Shown: positions 10,937 to 23,128 of the stretch, piece after piece
Position numbering within the stretch: the first letter of the stretch is position 1
How the letters are laid out: the number at the start of each line of letters is the position of its first letter
Assembly (NCBI GenBank): GCA_963693285.1
Contig: OY848926.1
Coordinates: forward strand, 3,704,501-3,768,500
Source: Xestospongia muta
Lineage: Eukaryota > Porifera > Demospongiae > Haplosclerida > Petrosiidae
Direction of reading: 5' to 3'
Length of the DNA: 64,000 nucleotides
Notes under the pieces: model-generated
Told to the model about the DNA's origin: nothing
What the model saw: the letters and a program-made list of their open reading frames with translations, nothing else
The model's database searches: none
Position numbers and translations under genes: made by a program

Positions 10937-12229
10937 ATGGCAGAAATAGTGGTTTACGTCGAGGGAGAAAAATTCGAGCTCTACAAACCTCCCCCTGAAG
11001 GTACTGAGCTCGTGAAAAATCAAACTGAAGAGATAGAAAAGCAGGTCAATTATGACCTCATCAGTGCTCAAACCAGCAGTCTTTCCTTAGCTCTTCGCGT
11101 TGCATATCTTGGTGTTACCAAATTTCCTCGCATTCAAGTTAAAATCAATGCTCTTTCCGTGGACGTTACAAAGCTTTCAGACGAAGCAGTGCGAGTTATG
11201 CAGAAATTTCAACGAGCAGCTGCTATGATTAATCAATCGTATATCTCTGCTTGCAAGTACATGTCACGAAAGAAAGAGAGATATGCATTGATGGAATTCC
11301 AGAATGTCTTCAAGAAAGCAACCGAAATGCAGGAAGCAGTTAACAAGCTTGCTACTGACTTCGGTACGTCTTCAACTAACGCTCAGACGATTTACGATGA
11401 AGTTCAAGGTGAAATTCAAGTTCGTGATGATGCTACTGCTGCAGAATCAACCATTCGAAAAGAAATGGCTGCTATAGAAGGGAACATTGATAAAACAGAA
11501 GCTTTATATAATGATGCTTTAAAACGAGAGAATGAAGCTAGGGATCGTATGGGAAGCATCGGTCGTCGAATTCTCTCAAACATTACATTGACCTTTGTAG
11601 GTGGAAGTGACAAGGAAGATTTCGAAAAATGCTATGCCGAAAGGATGAAATTACAAGATGATTTGCGAGCACTTCGAATTGAACATCAGAAAAAGCTCTT
11701 GGCAATGCTGGAAGAGTCAGCAAAATTGAAACCTCATGAAGGCACAGAGATCAAGCTGGAGCATAGCACACTGACTGCTTTAGACTGCTGTGTTAAAGGT
11801 ATGAGGCATTCCCAATCAACTCTATTATCTATCTCCGAATTCTGGAAACGTGTGTCTGATATGAATAAAGATTTTAGTCCTGACCAGATAGAGATACAAA
11901 TTAAAACAATCAAAGAGGAGGACCCAAACGATGTAGAAGCTCGCTATGAGGAGTATAACAGCGATGAATTCAGGGAAAAAATAAAACGACAACAAGCTGC
12001 CTGGGTTGCTATGGCAGTGGCTAATGCACGTTGTCTGGATTGCATCAACACTGCCAATCGTGAGCTTCATCTTTTCCTTGGAGAGCATTATGCTCCTGAT
12101 AAAGCTTTGATCAAGCTTCAAGAGCTCATGGGTCCGTTTATGGAGCGTACCAAGAATATGGTTGATGCTATGGAAAAAAGGCAGCCTGTTACTGCTGGTG
12201 CAGATTACCCAGCTATTGACTCCGTTTAA
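10937..12229 (+). CDS. Intronless helical protein Y, copy 1 (unrecognised; possible alpha-pore-forming-like fold)
   Basis: Open frame of 430 codons beginning MAEIVVYVEGEKFELYKPPP. The protein is almost wholly helical by composition: SSLSLALRVAYLG near residue 46, a basic coiled stretch (~90-190), a short beta-like insert ITLTFVGGSD near 215, another coil, then STLTALDCCVKGMRHSQ (~273) followed by FWKRVSDMNKDF and an acidic region. No signal peptide or clear transmembrane helix. The 'TALD..(x)..GM..Q..L..FW..VS' segment resembles what I know of Hbl/Nhe- and XaxA/YaxA-type helical pore-forming subunits; this is a resemblance by eye, not a match. A diverged relative at 49,772-50,428 shares the SLALxVAY, FxGG and TLxAxDCxxKGxxH segments, so these define a local family. 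Paired with X through a shared promoter. Confidence 0.8.
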   Translation: MAEIVVYVEGEKFELYKPPPEGTELVKNQTEEIEKQVNYDLISAQTSSLSLALRVAYLGVTKFPRIQVKINALSVDVTKLSDEAVRVMQKFQRAAAMINQSYISACKYMSRKKERYALMEFQNVFKKATEMQEAVNKLATDFGTSSTNAQTIYDEVQGEIQVRDDATAAESTIRKEMAAIEGNIDKTEALYNDALKRENEARDRMGSIGRRILSNITLTFVGGSDKEDFEKCYAERMKLQDDLRALRIEHQKKLLAMLEESAKLKPHEGTEIKLEHSTLTALDCCVKGMRHSQSTLLSISEFWKRVSDMNKDFSPDQIEIQIKTIKEEDPNDVEARYEEYNSDEFREKIKRQQAAWVAMAVANARCLDCINTANRELHLFLGEHYAPDKALIKLQELMGPFMERTKNMVDAMEKRQPVTAGADYPAIDSV

Positions 12230-15200
12230 CTTATATTAGAAGGAACTTATATATAGGGAGCTGCTGGTACCAAAGTAGTAAACTTATATGATATAGTTTA
12301 GTTATTATAGGAATTGCGATTCTGTTTTTTCTTACATTTCTTTGCTTAAAATGTGTGATTAAGTCAATAATAATTAAAAACTTTCTGCATCATATATGCA
12401 ACAAATGCAAGAAAATAAGAAAAAAGGACATTCAAAGTAATTCAGCTCATCACAGAGTTAAATTATACACAGTAGCTTTTAATAATAGTATGGAGATACC
12501 ATTATAGTTTGGTCAATCTATAATATTAAACTTTAAATATAATCATACTATTTTCTTGTATGCATGCATACCTGACAAAGTTTAAAAGACTTGTAAATTT
12601 CAGTGTCTATCAATATGTATAACATAGGACTTCCACACATCTATGATGAACCATCAATTTAATGACCACAATTATGATTATTATCAAAATTTTAGATCGT
12701 ATGTCATAAAGTCTGAAAAAAAGAGTAATTCTCTTCTAAACCATAATTATATGTTGGATGGGCTTGTTTGCTCAGTCCATATCATATCAACCATTGTTAT
12801 TATTAATTCTTGAATAGGATGTGAAATTTAGTTTCTTTTGCTCACTGAATCACAATCTTTTATTACACACACATGCATAGAAATTAATGCAATTATGTGT
12901 CAGGACTAGTGTAGGGATATAATATGCAACAAATGTAAACTGTAAAAAGAGCACTTATTTTTTTACATTTTAGTTACATTTATATTCCATATATACTTTC
13001 ATGATTTGTGTACTAAAAGACATTTAACACATTGCCTTTGTATATTATATAGTTTATGCATAAATTCAAATAGAAAACTCTCCCTCAATTAGTTTTCTAT
13101 CTATATACACAACCACCTTTGATTTTGTACTAAATTAGTTTTGAGAAAGCCTTATCTGATGTTTACTTCATTTTTTAGTCATTAATTATAAGGATTCATG
13201 TTCGTTATGACGAGGATTTGGTTTTCATATCTCTGTCTGCACCATGTCTCTCTATCCTCCATTAGGGAAAAGAACAAAAAATACTGGACCCTTTCTACAA
13301 CATTATAATAACTTGCTGAACACTAAAAGTAGGACAAACATGGTAAGTGACAGTATAGTAGAAGGATTGCTGTATACATCATTAGTCTACATCAACTAAT
13401 ACACCATGCACTAATGTTGTATATATTGTCTCTCCTTGCATGTTGATAGTAGCTATCCCTACATTTATTTCATTTTAGAAAATGTTTTATTTACTTGTAC
13501 AACATTAGTGTATGGTGTATTAGTTGACTAATACATATTGTCTTATTGTGTGATAAATTAAATATATCATATTTGTAGCTGTAAAACAAAATTGCTTAGT
13601 CACCTCGTCGATATAGCAGATAATAACTACTTCAGTCATTTCATTGATAATATCCTGTTCTGACCTCTGTAAACCAATGACTGTCTTTAGTGTCATTTCA
13701 CCAGAACACATCTATATGACAAGCTCTATTCTTATACTATTGATGATAAGTATATGATACTATTTTAATATTTAACCTTTCTGAGTATAAACATGGAAGG
13801 TAATGCTATGAAACTTGTCACATATATTGTTATATTAAGGTGGTATTTGATACTGCATTGCTATTTATAGTAATCTGTGTTTTTATTCAATGGGTCAGCA
13901 ATGTCATTATTTGTTTGGGCATTTCATACCTACTAATAGGTAGACCTGATAGTCACCAATAACATGTACAAGGTGCTTCTTTCTCATTCACTAAGGATGA
14001 TAATGAAGTTGTTACTGTATAGGTGTCAGTATGTTGGCTAGTGACAAAAGGCAGTTATATAAAGACACAGGCAATCTATAATATTTACTAAAATAACAAC
14101 TGTTTTAACAAGTTGTTTGTGCTACCTTAAGTTCAAATGTAGTTACCATATCACATCAGAAAGTATTTCTATTAAATCTATGTAGGTCAAACTAGTTTGG
14201 AGAAATTATGGAACCTCTACTGTATTGAGAAGTGAAATTGAAAGCTGTTTAAATGATGTTCTATAAACATAGCAACCCACTTTCAATAAATTATATAATA
14301 TAGTATATTATGTGTTACCCACAGGTATTTTAACACCAGATTCACTGACCTCATTATATTAATATTCCTAAATTGTTGAAGTTAGAGAGTACATATTAGT
14401 ATACACATGGCATGCCAGAAAAAGTTACTAAAGTGGTATATCAATGTTACCAACATTCATAATGATTATTCAAAACAACTTTCAATTTCATTTCTTACCA
14501 AAGTAGAGGTTGCACAATTCAACAACTACTTAACATACAAGTTCCATTAAAAGACTTGTACTTAATAGTATGACATGTTGACTGGTATAACCCAAGAGAA
14601 ACCACTGTTATTCTAGAGAGCACCTGTGCTGAATTTGCCATAACACCCTATTACCCACAAGCATGTCATATAACTGACCTAGTGGCGCCAACAGTAACAA
14701 CTTCCCAGGTAATTTACATTGCTATCCTTATCGGGTGTATTGAAGTGGTTTGAATAGGGGAATCTCTATAAAAGGTCACCTAATACCTTAGCCATTGTCA
14801 ATTTGTAATATATTTCTCTATAAAAGGTCACCTAATACTGTAGCCATTGTCAATTTGTAATATATTTCTAGTACAAGATTTTATTGTATTTCTTGTGCCA
14901 GATGTTCTTGACATCATCATGGCCATATGATACCTGTATACTTGCTTTTATTGTTTTGTTGTACAAGACACTTGAAGGTGACAGATGAAAAGAACTGCTA
15001 ATCCACACACCAACAATATGAATTAATTTATGTTACCATGGTCACTATGACAATAGGCATGACTGATCAGTTGAAAAATTGCTTTTTAGTACTGCCACAT
15101 CATAGCTTCTACTAACTCTCCACTTGGTTCCCAATCATCCTGTTTACTGTGATATTGCCTTCATAATAAGTTTAGAACAATCATGATCACATCTTGATTG

Positions 15201-15682
15201 TTTAGTCTTAGTATTAAATCTGGTACTATTATTAAATAGTTTTAGTTCTGTATTGGCTCTAAAAAAACAATAACTTTAGTTCAGGTTAATTACAACTAAC
15301 CAAACTTTTGCCCTAAATCAATATTAGTACCAAAGAACTAGAACAACACAACCATATCGCTGACACATTATTGATATGTCACAGATACACACTCCTATTC
15401 ACATTGTACTTGTACTTACCATAAGCATCAATAAGTCTACAATGAAAATACCTATGAGTACCAATTGATATTATTCATACTAAGGACATTCACTAGAATA
15501 ACAAGAGAATCTGACAATTGCTATTTTTATTCTAATAATTGTGTAATATTATTATTTAAGTATATGGACCCATTGCTGGAATAGTGTTTATTTCTAATTG
15601 GGCCCAATTTAGAATATATATAATACTCTGTTCAAGATCTTAATTATTTTGTCTGAAAAAGTAAATAGAGGAATATATATAT
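12230..15682. other. Non-coding 3' flank of gene Y, unit 1
   Basis: AT-rich, no supportable gene. About 12,540-13,200 is recognisably homologous to the interior of the 2.2-kb tandem units of unit 2 (for instance the stretch around 12,990-13,190 and 28,000-28,190), so the array grew from this flank. A 52-bp direct duplication lies at 14,763-14,867. Confidence 0.6.
14763..14867. repeat. 52-bp direct tandem duplication
   Basis: Two adjacent near-identical copies starting at 14,763 and 14,815, each beginning TCTCTATAAAAGGTCACC. They differ by a one-base insertion and a substitution near AATAC(C/T). Confidence 0.85.
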
Positions 15683-15822
15683 ATTAAAAATGTCATCCTC
15701 ATTTACAGTGGGTTGGTTTATGTCACTTATTAGTTTTCTTTTTACACAACCATTGTACCAACAATTTATAACATAGACCATGTGGTTTTGTCTATGAATG
15801 AGACCACATTGACAGTTGAAGA

Positions 15823-15857
<35 letters not shown>

Positions 15858-16067
15858 GTTTACATTGTAAATTTTTTTATCAAAGTGTTGAATGAATGAA
15901 TAGGAAACACATTAGACAACAACAGTGATGATATTTAGCTCAATGAAATCAGCCAAACTCAAGTAATAATGTAGTAATACTATTCCATGGAAGATCCAAG
16001 GGGAAAGGGTGTGTTAATACTTCATTTTATAAACTAACCCACTGTAAATGAGGATGATATTTTTAAT
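15683..16067. mobile_element. MITE-like element with 38-bp terminal inverted repeats
   Basis: 15,683-15,720 and the reverse complement of 16,030-16,067 match over 38 bp with two mismatches; the core is CATCCTCATTTACAGTGGGT. The 385-bp body has no reading frame of its own and carries a (GT)n microsatellite at 15,824-15,856. The ends lie in TA-rich sequence, so a TA target duplication is possible but not provable here. Confidence 0.7.
15824..15856. repeat. (GT)n microsatellite
   Basis: About 16 uninterrupted GT units inside the MITE-like element. Confidence 0.9.
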
Positions 16068-17360
16068 AAAGTCACATTTCATTGAATCTTATCTAAAACT
16101 AGACTGTACTGAAGCAGATCAGTATAAGTCCTATCATGTTCTGAACAATGATAAGGTACATGGTGTTCTTCACTGTAGAGATATTATTTTTAAAATAAAG
16201 TTCATTAATGAAAGACTATACTGTGCTTGTATGTTCTTACCACGTCATCAAGATCAATATGCCATAGTTATATCACTAGGCCATAGTGTATAGCTGTCTA
16301 ATAGTGAGCTGTTTTTATCAATAGATAAATATAATTAGGAATTTATTTTTAGACTTACTTAATTAATCTTAACAGTATTTCTGAACGAAAATAATAGATA
16401 CAAGAATTTCAGTACTCTTTAATGAGTCTAAAGATATATTTTGCATACCAGTCATATTCCTAGGTAGAGATACCAAGTTCATTATTTGGCCAATTGTAGG
16501 TTAACCCTAATTATGAATTATGCCTTTGATAGAGTTATAAATGTAACTAATCTATCTATACATATGCATGTCAGTTTTCACCTCTAATTAATCTGGCCAT
16601 TATTAATATTAATAATGGCCAGATTTAAAATGACCTACAAAGAAAAACAACTTCTAGCCTTACCAATCTATAACATGTTATTTTAAACTATATCGTCTTG
16701 ATTAGGCTTTATAAAAATCTATTCTTAAGGCAGTTAAGGGTCAGTGTATCTTAAAAGTTTTCAAGGTCAAATGTTTTCACAGTACTACTATCCATTAATA
16801 AAGTACTTTTTGATATTTACTAGAAAACTGCTCTAAATTTACTATGAACTTTACACAGAGCTTTTGTAGATACAGCCAGACAGCATAAAGAGGAACCTAC
16901 AAAAACATTCATAAGCTAGAACATTCCCAGCATGTCACAATATTTCTAAGGACTAATAGTCTTTAAATCAATACTTTGCTGGTAGTTGTAAACTGACAGT
17001 GGACTCTAAATAATATATAACTTTTTTTTGAATGTGCTACATAACTTCATTGAATGCTATTCTTATTCCATCTGTACTAAAATGTTTTCTCAGCATTATT
17101 TCCATTACCTTCGAGTAGCATAATAAAATTATTCATTACTATGTACTTACACTTCTAGGCCACTGCCCTATAAACTTCTATCAAATATTCTGCTTTCATG
17201 TATTGCAATACTATGGCCTTCTCTCTTTTTGATTGCTGGATCCTAGTTATCACTGACTGTATTAATATCTATCATTTTATTCCAGTTAAAGAAATACTCT
17301 GAGAATAAATCTGGCATAACAATACTAAATGAAGATATGTGAATGTTTATGGAGTGTTGT
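16068..17360. other. Non-coding stretch before CDK5RAP1 copy A
   Basis: AT-rich; no gene seen apart from the 36-bp palindrome at 16,590. From about 17,360 the sequence becomes homologous to the upstream region of intact CDK5RAP1 (from about 38,780). Confidence 0.5.
16590..16625. repeat. 36-bp perfect palindrome
   Basis: AATCTGGCCATTATTAAT followed at once by its exact reverse complement, with no spacer. A perfect cruciform or hairpin, perhaps the fused ends of a small foldback element. Confidence 0.9.
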
Positions 17361-17747
17361 TCTTACTAGATCAAAGGATCATTATGGATGTGGGTCTGAC
17401 TCTAGCAGGAGACACTTTCCGCAAAATTACAGCTTCAATTATCAATCGTATGAAATTATTTTACTTTGCAAGACTATGTACTCTCGGTTGGTTTATTGCC
17501 TTTAGCATCTAAATTTTTAATTTCTGTGAATTCTCTTGACCTTCCTATACCAAAAAATCCATAGATCTTTGCCTCTCCACTTGTGGGTGTGGCAATACTG
17601 AACACGTGGGCATACTAAGTTGACTAGGAAATCTCTGCATATTAACTTTGGATTGCTCTTTCTTATACTTGTGCTTGGAAGATATTAATTAAGGTTAGAT
17701 AAAGGTTCTAGCTTCATTTTTACAAATGTCTTTTTCTGTCTCTTTCA

Positions 17748-20700
17748 GTGTCTAAAATCACCTTGCCATAAATCTCAACACTGATCAGAAACAATACTAG
17801 ATCACTTCTACTTACATGCTGTGATATATTAAAATTAAGATATACTCCAAAGTTGATATCTATTCAACACCACCTGTAATTTACTCCAGAAATTACAGGG
17901 TTTTTCAAAAATCACTCCATTTGCTTATGACCATGGTAACAGTAGATACTACTCTACTCAAAGGAAACCAAGAAGTGAAGATAGCCTTGTTTTGAGAAAT
18001 TTTATCTTCTATACACAAGAGGTGAAGCCAAAGGATGGCACAGATGAAAAGGAGATTGTGTCATACAAGAGGGAAGAATGTGTGCCATATGACATAGTCC
18101 CACAAGGCCAGCCCCTTTGCCTTGCCATACTAGCCTCAAATGTAAAGTTCTAGTTTTTTGTAATATCTAACTCTTCTTGTAAATAACTGACTTACAACAA
18201 ATCTTTTTATAGTTTACTTTGAGACATATGGGTGTCAAATGAATGTCAATGATACTGAAGTTGCTTGGTCTGTATTAAGTAAGGCTGGATACGAGAAAAC
18301 ATTAGATTTATTTGAAGTAAGATCTCTCTCTGTCTCTCTCTGTCTCTTTTAATTCTCTCTTATCAGGCTGATGTTATTTTGGTAGTTACTTGTGCAATAA
18401 GAGAAAATGCTGAGAGTAAAATCTGGAAGCATTTGGAATTATTTAAGAAAATTAAACAGCAGAGATTTCGTAATTTGCCTCCTCTAAGAGTGGGACTCCT
18501 TGGTATGTAACGTAGAAATGGACAATAGGACAGATGGATGGATTGGATATCAATAGAATGTGGATGTTCTAAAGAATAGTATTAAGTTATAATTAGGATA
18601 TATCATTTGAGAGATATGTTAAAAAATGATATTAGTGTTAAGTTATAATTACAATATATAGTTGAGAGAAAAAATGATATTAGTGTTAAGTTATGATTAG
18701 GATGTATGGCTGAGAGATTGAAGGAGGAACTACTTAATACTGACAAGAAAGTTGATTTAGTTGCTGGTCCTGATGCTTATCGTGATCTACCAAGATTACT
18801 AGCAGTTACTGAAACTGGTCAACCAGCTGGTAAATAAGATATGATTGTCATGTGATGTATATTAACTTAAGACTGATATTGTTTGTGTGTATTAATTTTA
18901 GCAAATTTAACTGTAATATTCACTAAAATTTAATGAATTATTACAAATAAAATTAAGTTAATGGGCATGGCTTTGGAAAAAAATTACTAAAATTAATTTA
19001 TGCTAAATTTGAATGATGTAAAACCTCTAAATTAATGGCTTAATAAAGTAGATTGTGTGCCAATATGTCACATGACTCATGTGATCATCATGTGATTTCT
19101 TGTAGTGAATGTATTGTTGTCATTGGATGAAACATATGCTGATGTTGTACCAGTCAGATTAAATCAATCATCTCCAACAGCATTTGTGTAAGTAAATAAA
19201 AATGGACAGAAGAACAGATAAATGAATGTGTATATGGATGGATGAACAGGTATAATGGATGAATGAATAGATGTATATGGACAAATGAAAGGGAAATTTA
19301 GATGATTCCACACCTCCTTATCTAGAATGTCCAATAATGTATATATATGTATTTTTAATTTTCTTTAACCAATAATGTTACCTTGAAACAGTTATAAAGA
19401 ACGTGTACTAAACCTAAGTCGATCATAATGGTCAATATAGTAGTACATTTAAATTGATTCAATCAATATAATGTATAATGTACTACATGTACCTCCTCTT
19501 CCTACAGATCTGTGATGCGTGGTTGTGATAATATGTGTAGTTTTTGTATTGTTCCCTTCACACGAGGGAGGGAAAGGAGTCGTCCTATGGAGTCTATTTT
19601 ATCTGAGATAAAATCTCTGTCTGATCAAGTAATGGATGCAATGATTACTATAGATGATGGATGAATGGATAAGGAAATGGACAGATGGAGGAACAAATGG
19701 ATGGACTGTTAAAATGGACAGATGGGTGAATTATAATCGACACATGTGTCATGTCATTACAGTGACTCCTCCTCCTTTTAGGGAGTAAAAGAAGTGACAT
19801 TACTTGGACAAAATGTTAATAGTTATCAAGACCTCTCTTCTACTGATCTCTCTTCAAGTACCCACCTTAGCCGAGGGTTTTCATCTATCTAGAAAAGCTT
19901 ATCTTGAGTTAGTGGACAACATTAGATCTACTATACCAGGTAATGAGTACAAGTAACTCTGACAAACTAAGTAATGATAATAACAGAGTTAGACACAGAC
20001 AATTATTGTATTGGCCATTGTGTGTGTTCATATTTCATTGTATTACATATCTTTAGGTGTGACTCTCTCTAGTGACTTTATCGCAGGATTTTGTGAGGAA
20101 ACAGAGGAAGATCATGAGGAAAGTTTGTCTTTATTGAGAACAGTCCAATATGATATGGCCTATTTGTTTGCTTACAGTATGAGGAAGGTAATACTTATAT
20201 ATCTATCTTATCATCCCATCCTTGCTCCTATGCATCAGTAGGTTTATCAATCTCCATTTTGTACATGTACATATATAATTGTATGTGTGTCTCTCTCTCT
20301 ACTGTTAGAAAACTCATGTTTACCACAGAATGAAGGACACAGTACCTGATAATGTAAAGAAGAGACGATTACAAGAACTAGTAGATACTTTCTACTCATT
20401 AGCTAAAGTTAAAAATCAGAAACTAATAGGATCAGAACAACTGGTCTTAGTGGAGTCAGTAAGTGTCACATGACATTCTATGAAAATCACATGTTTACAT
20501 CAATTGTCACATTGTGTGTCATATGACCTAAAGACTACCTGTGATCCTCTCTATAGACTAGTAAACGATCAGTTAATGATTTAAAAGGACGTACTGATGG
20601 TAACCACAAAGTAATCTTTCCATCTTGTTCCCTTCCTAAAGACAAGGGAAGTACAGTAACTATCCCAACAGCTGGTGAATATGTCAAAGTTAAAGTAAGT

Positions 20701-20963
20701 AACATTCTATTTCTTTAATATACAAAGTCTAGACAAAATGGCTAACACTAATACTTACATTTGAATGTAATTCATCAATTATTGCTCTCTGACTATAGCA
20801 GAAACAGGATCAGTACATGTAATTACTGATATTACTTATACATGTAAATGTAATCACTGATTTATTTATACATGTACATGTAACCAAGTTTCCTTTTTCT
20901 ATTAGATAACAAGTGCTACCTCACTTACTCTTAGAGATGAACCTTTATGTATCACTAGGTTCT
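17748..20963 (+). pseudogene. CDK5RAP1 pseudogene: CDK5RAP1 copy A, broken and truncated
   Basis: Collinear with the intact gene at 39,169-43,088 but disabled in several ways. The start ATG is GTG (tcaGTGtctaaaatc) and a TAA follows eight codons in. About 180 bp are missing after 18,089, removing the end of exon 1 with its donor. A deletion of roughly 500 bp joins the middle of exon 7 directly to exon 10 near 19,891, removing the exons for the segment ending in HLPIQSGS. The last exon runs without a break into TCF20-like sequence at about 20,963. Radical-SAM exon sequence (GCDNMCSFC) and several splice sites remain, so decay is recent. Confidence 0.9.
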
Positions 20964-21868
20964 ATCATAACTTCTGTTGGTGGAGCTGGTGGTGGTGGTA
21001 GCTCTAACACAAAACAAGACAATCCCTCTCCAAGAAGGCAGTCACTGAGGTCTAACAACTCAAAAAATTATAACATCACTGAGATTATCCGTCATAAATG
21101 TATTCGCTCACTTGAGTTCACCACTCCATCCTCTTCTGATACACAATCCAAACAGGTCAATAAGAAAACATCTTCTCAAGAGAATTCCCAAGGAACATCA
21201 GCAAGTGCTTCTACTAATCAAGGAGAAGGTCATGATGAGAGTTTTGGAGGTAGTTCACAGTCTTCAGATGGAAGTAAAAAAGGTCAAACACCTAAGAGGC
21301 GCAGATCAAGTAGAAAATCTGAAGATGGGACTTTGCCATTTCAAAAGGACTGGGTATGTGTCTTGTGTGGTCTGGGGAATAATGAGAGAAATTTAGGCTA
21401 TTTGTTTGGTCCCTATGAACTTAGTGAAGCAACTAAGAATGAAGAGAAGAAAGGTATTTGATTTAAAATATGCACTGTGTGTTAATAAAACAAATGTCTT
21501 TTATAGAGACTTGGGTTCACTGTTTATGTGCTACTTGGGCACCTGGAGTTTGTTTGGTTGGGAGTGAGGTGAAAGGACTTGAAGAGGCAATAGAAGAGGG
21601 AAAGACAATGGTGAGTCATTGACTGTATCCTTGTTTTAATGTTAACTTTCCACCTCAGAGTTGTAGCAAATGCAAGCATTTAGGTGCCACTATGACCTGT
21701 CATTTCCATACCTGTAAGAGACCCTTTCATTATCCTTGTGCCGTGGATGAATGTGAGAATAAACTATTAATACGTTGACATTTCTTTATTCCTTGAACAG
21801 GTTGTAAATTTAACTCGAGTCAATTCACTATTACCTGTCCCAGACACAGCTCAAATGCCTCTTCTTAA
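20964..21868 (+). pseudogene. 3' fragment of the TCF20/RAI1-like gene (ePHD only)
   Basis: Matches 7600-8496 of the full gene nearly base for base, including exon ends (about 20,964-21,453, then three short exons) and the stop at 21,866-21,868. It lacks the first ~630 codons, the promoter and the start codon, and the upstream CDK5RAP1 frame does not continue into it (that frame soon meets TAG). An open frame from 20,913 could still encode basic linker plus intact ePHD if transcribed. Few changes have accumulated (K to R, R to Q), and none breaks a Cys or His. Confidence 0.88.
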
Positions 21869-22022
21869 AACCCTTCCATTACATATTCTATCCTTCTAAA
21901 ATACCTATGAACTCACAATAAACTAACTCTATTGACTAATTAATCTATATGATGTGTGTTTAATTAATATGTTCATTATATTCTTTATTACAATTAAAAG
22001 TGTTAATGTAAATTGTATAGAG

Positions 22023-22850
22023 TTATATTCTTTCTGATAACCAGATAGCTACCCTACAACCAGTTTTAATAACTTGTGATAGTACATTATAGCCTGGAGC
22101 CTACATGAGGGACAGGAGCATTAAAACAATCTAGAAAGTCTTATCAGATTACTTGTTGTGCCTCGTGATCTATTCCAATTTCTAAATGTTCCAACTCTTC
22201 ATCTCTGCATTTACTAATGGTCTGATAAAACAAGAAGATAGATATGCGCTATATAAAGAACTTTAATTTACTTGCATCAGCTCTTCGTCTCCTAATTGAG
22301 TAGATAAAAGCTTTCGAAGTTGACTGAAAAAAACATTAATCATATCATTTTATTCTTTTACTTACTCATTGTAGTGCTCTCCAATGACTTCTTCCACTGC
22401 TACAGTACATGCCATAGCAGCTTCCTTTCCTAGTAATGCTGTCCCTGCCCCTATTAATCTTTATCATTAAGACCACAATAATTATAAAGACAAGGATACC
22501 TAATACATAACCAGCTATTTCCCATAGTGGTATTAGAGCTGTTGGTCTTACTCGTCTTTCTTTGGTAAGTCGTTCAAATAGTTCCAAATGGACTTTCTCT
22601 TGATCCCACATATGCTGTATATATAGTACGTCATAAATGTATTAGTACTGTAATAACATGCCTTCACAACTGGTCCTACAGGACTATTTCCTAGTACAGC
22701 CATTTGTCCTGCATAGATTCTATCAGCACCATATTCACCAGCATGATCCACTCTGATGATTCTATCTATAGTTGGATGTGGACGAGTGACAAATGTTCTG
22801 ATATGGGACACTGAACTGTGTAGTCCAAAAGTGCTCCTGAGAACGGACAT
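22023..22850 (-). CDS. COQ7: 5-demethoxyubiquinone hydroxylase, mitochondrial (copy 2)
   Basis: Second complete COQ7, with the same six-exon layout as 8651-9481: start at 22,850, first exon 22,850-22,662, second beginning 22,614, stop at 22,023-22,025. All ExxH iron-binding motifs are retained. Differences from copy 1 fall mostly in introns (for example a shorter TA run in intron 1) or are silent. The unusual GC donor of intron 1 is also kept. Nothing suggests loss of function, so the haploid genome would carry two working copies if this assembly is right. Confidence 0.92.
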
Positions 22851-23128
22851 AACTAGAATAGGTCCACACCTTTCCTTTGTGGGCGTGCCACACGGACACT
22901 CCTTATTACCGTATTTAATACTATTAGGAAAATGTACAAGTTAGCTAACAATAAGTTATCTATTATGTTATGTACAACAAATTGTTGTAAACCACAAACC
23001 AAAAGAAATCAAGACTGATAGTTTATAACAAAACTAATAAAATTTCCAGTTTGCTACATAACGACAATATCTATCTATATATATATAAATATAGAAAATA
23101 ACCATGAATGACAAAATAATTTAGAATG

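Noticed and set aside
20913..21461. In-frame CDK5RAP1-TCF20 fusion protein
   Set aside because: The CDK5RAP1 frame of the last exon runs into TAG shortly after the junction; the TCF20 frame is a different one, so no direct fusion is encoded.
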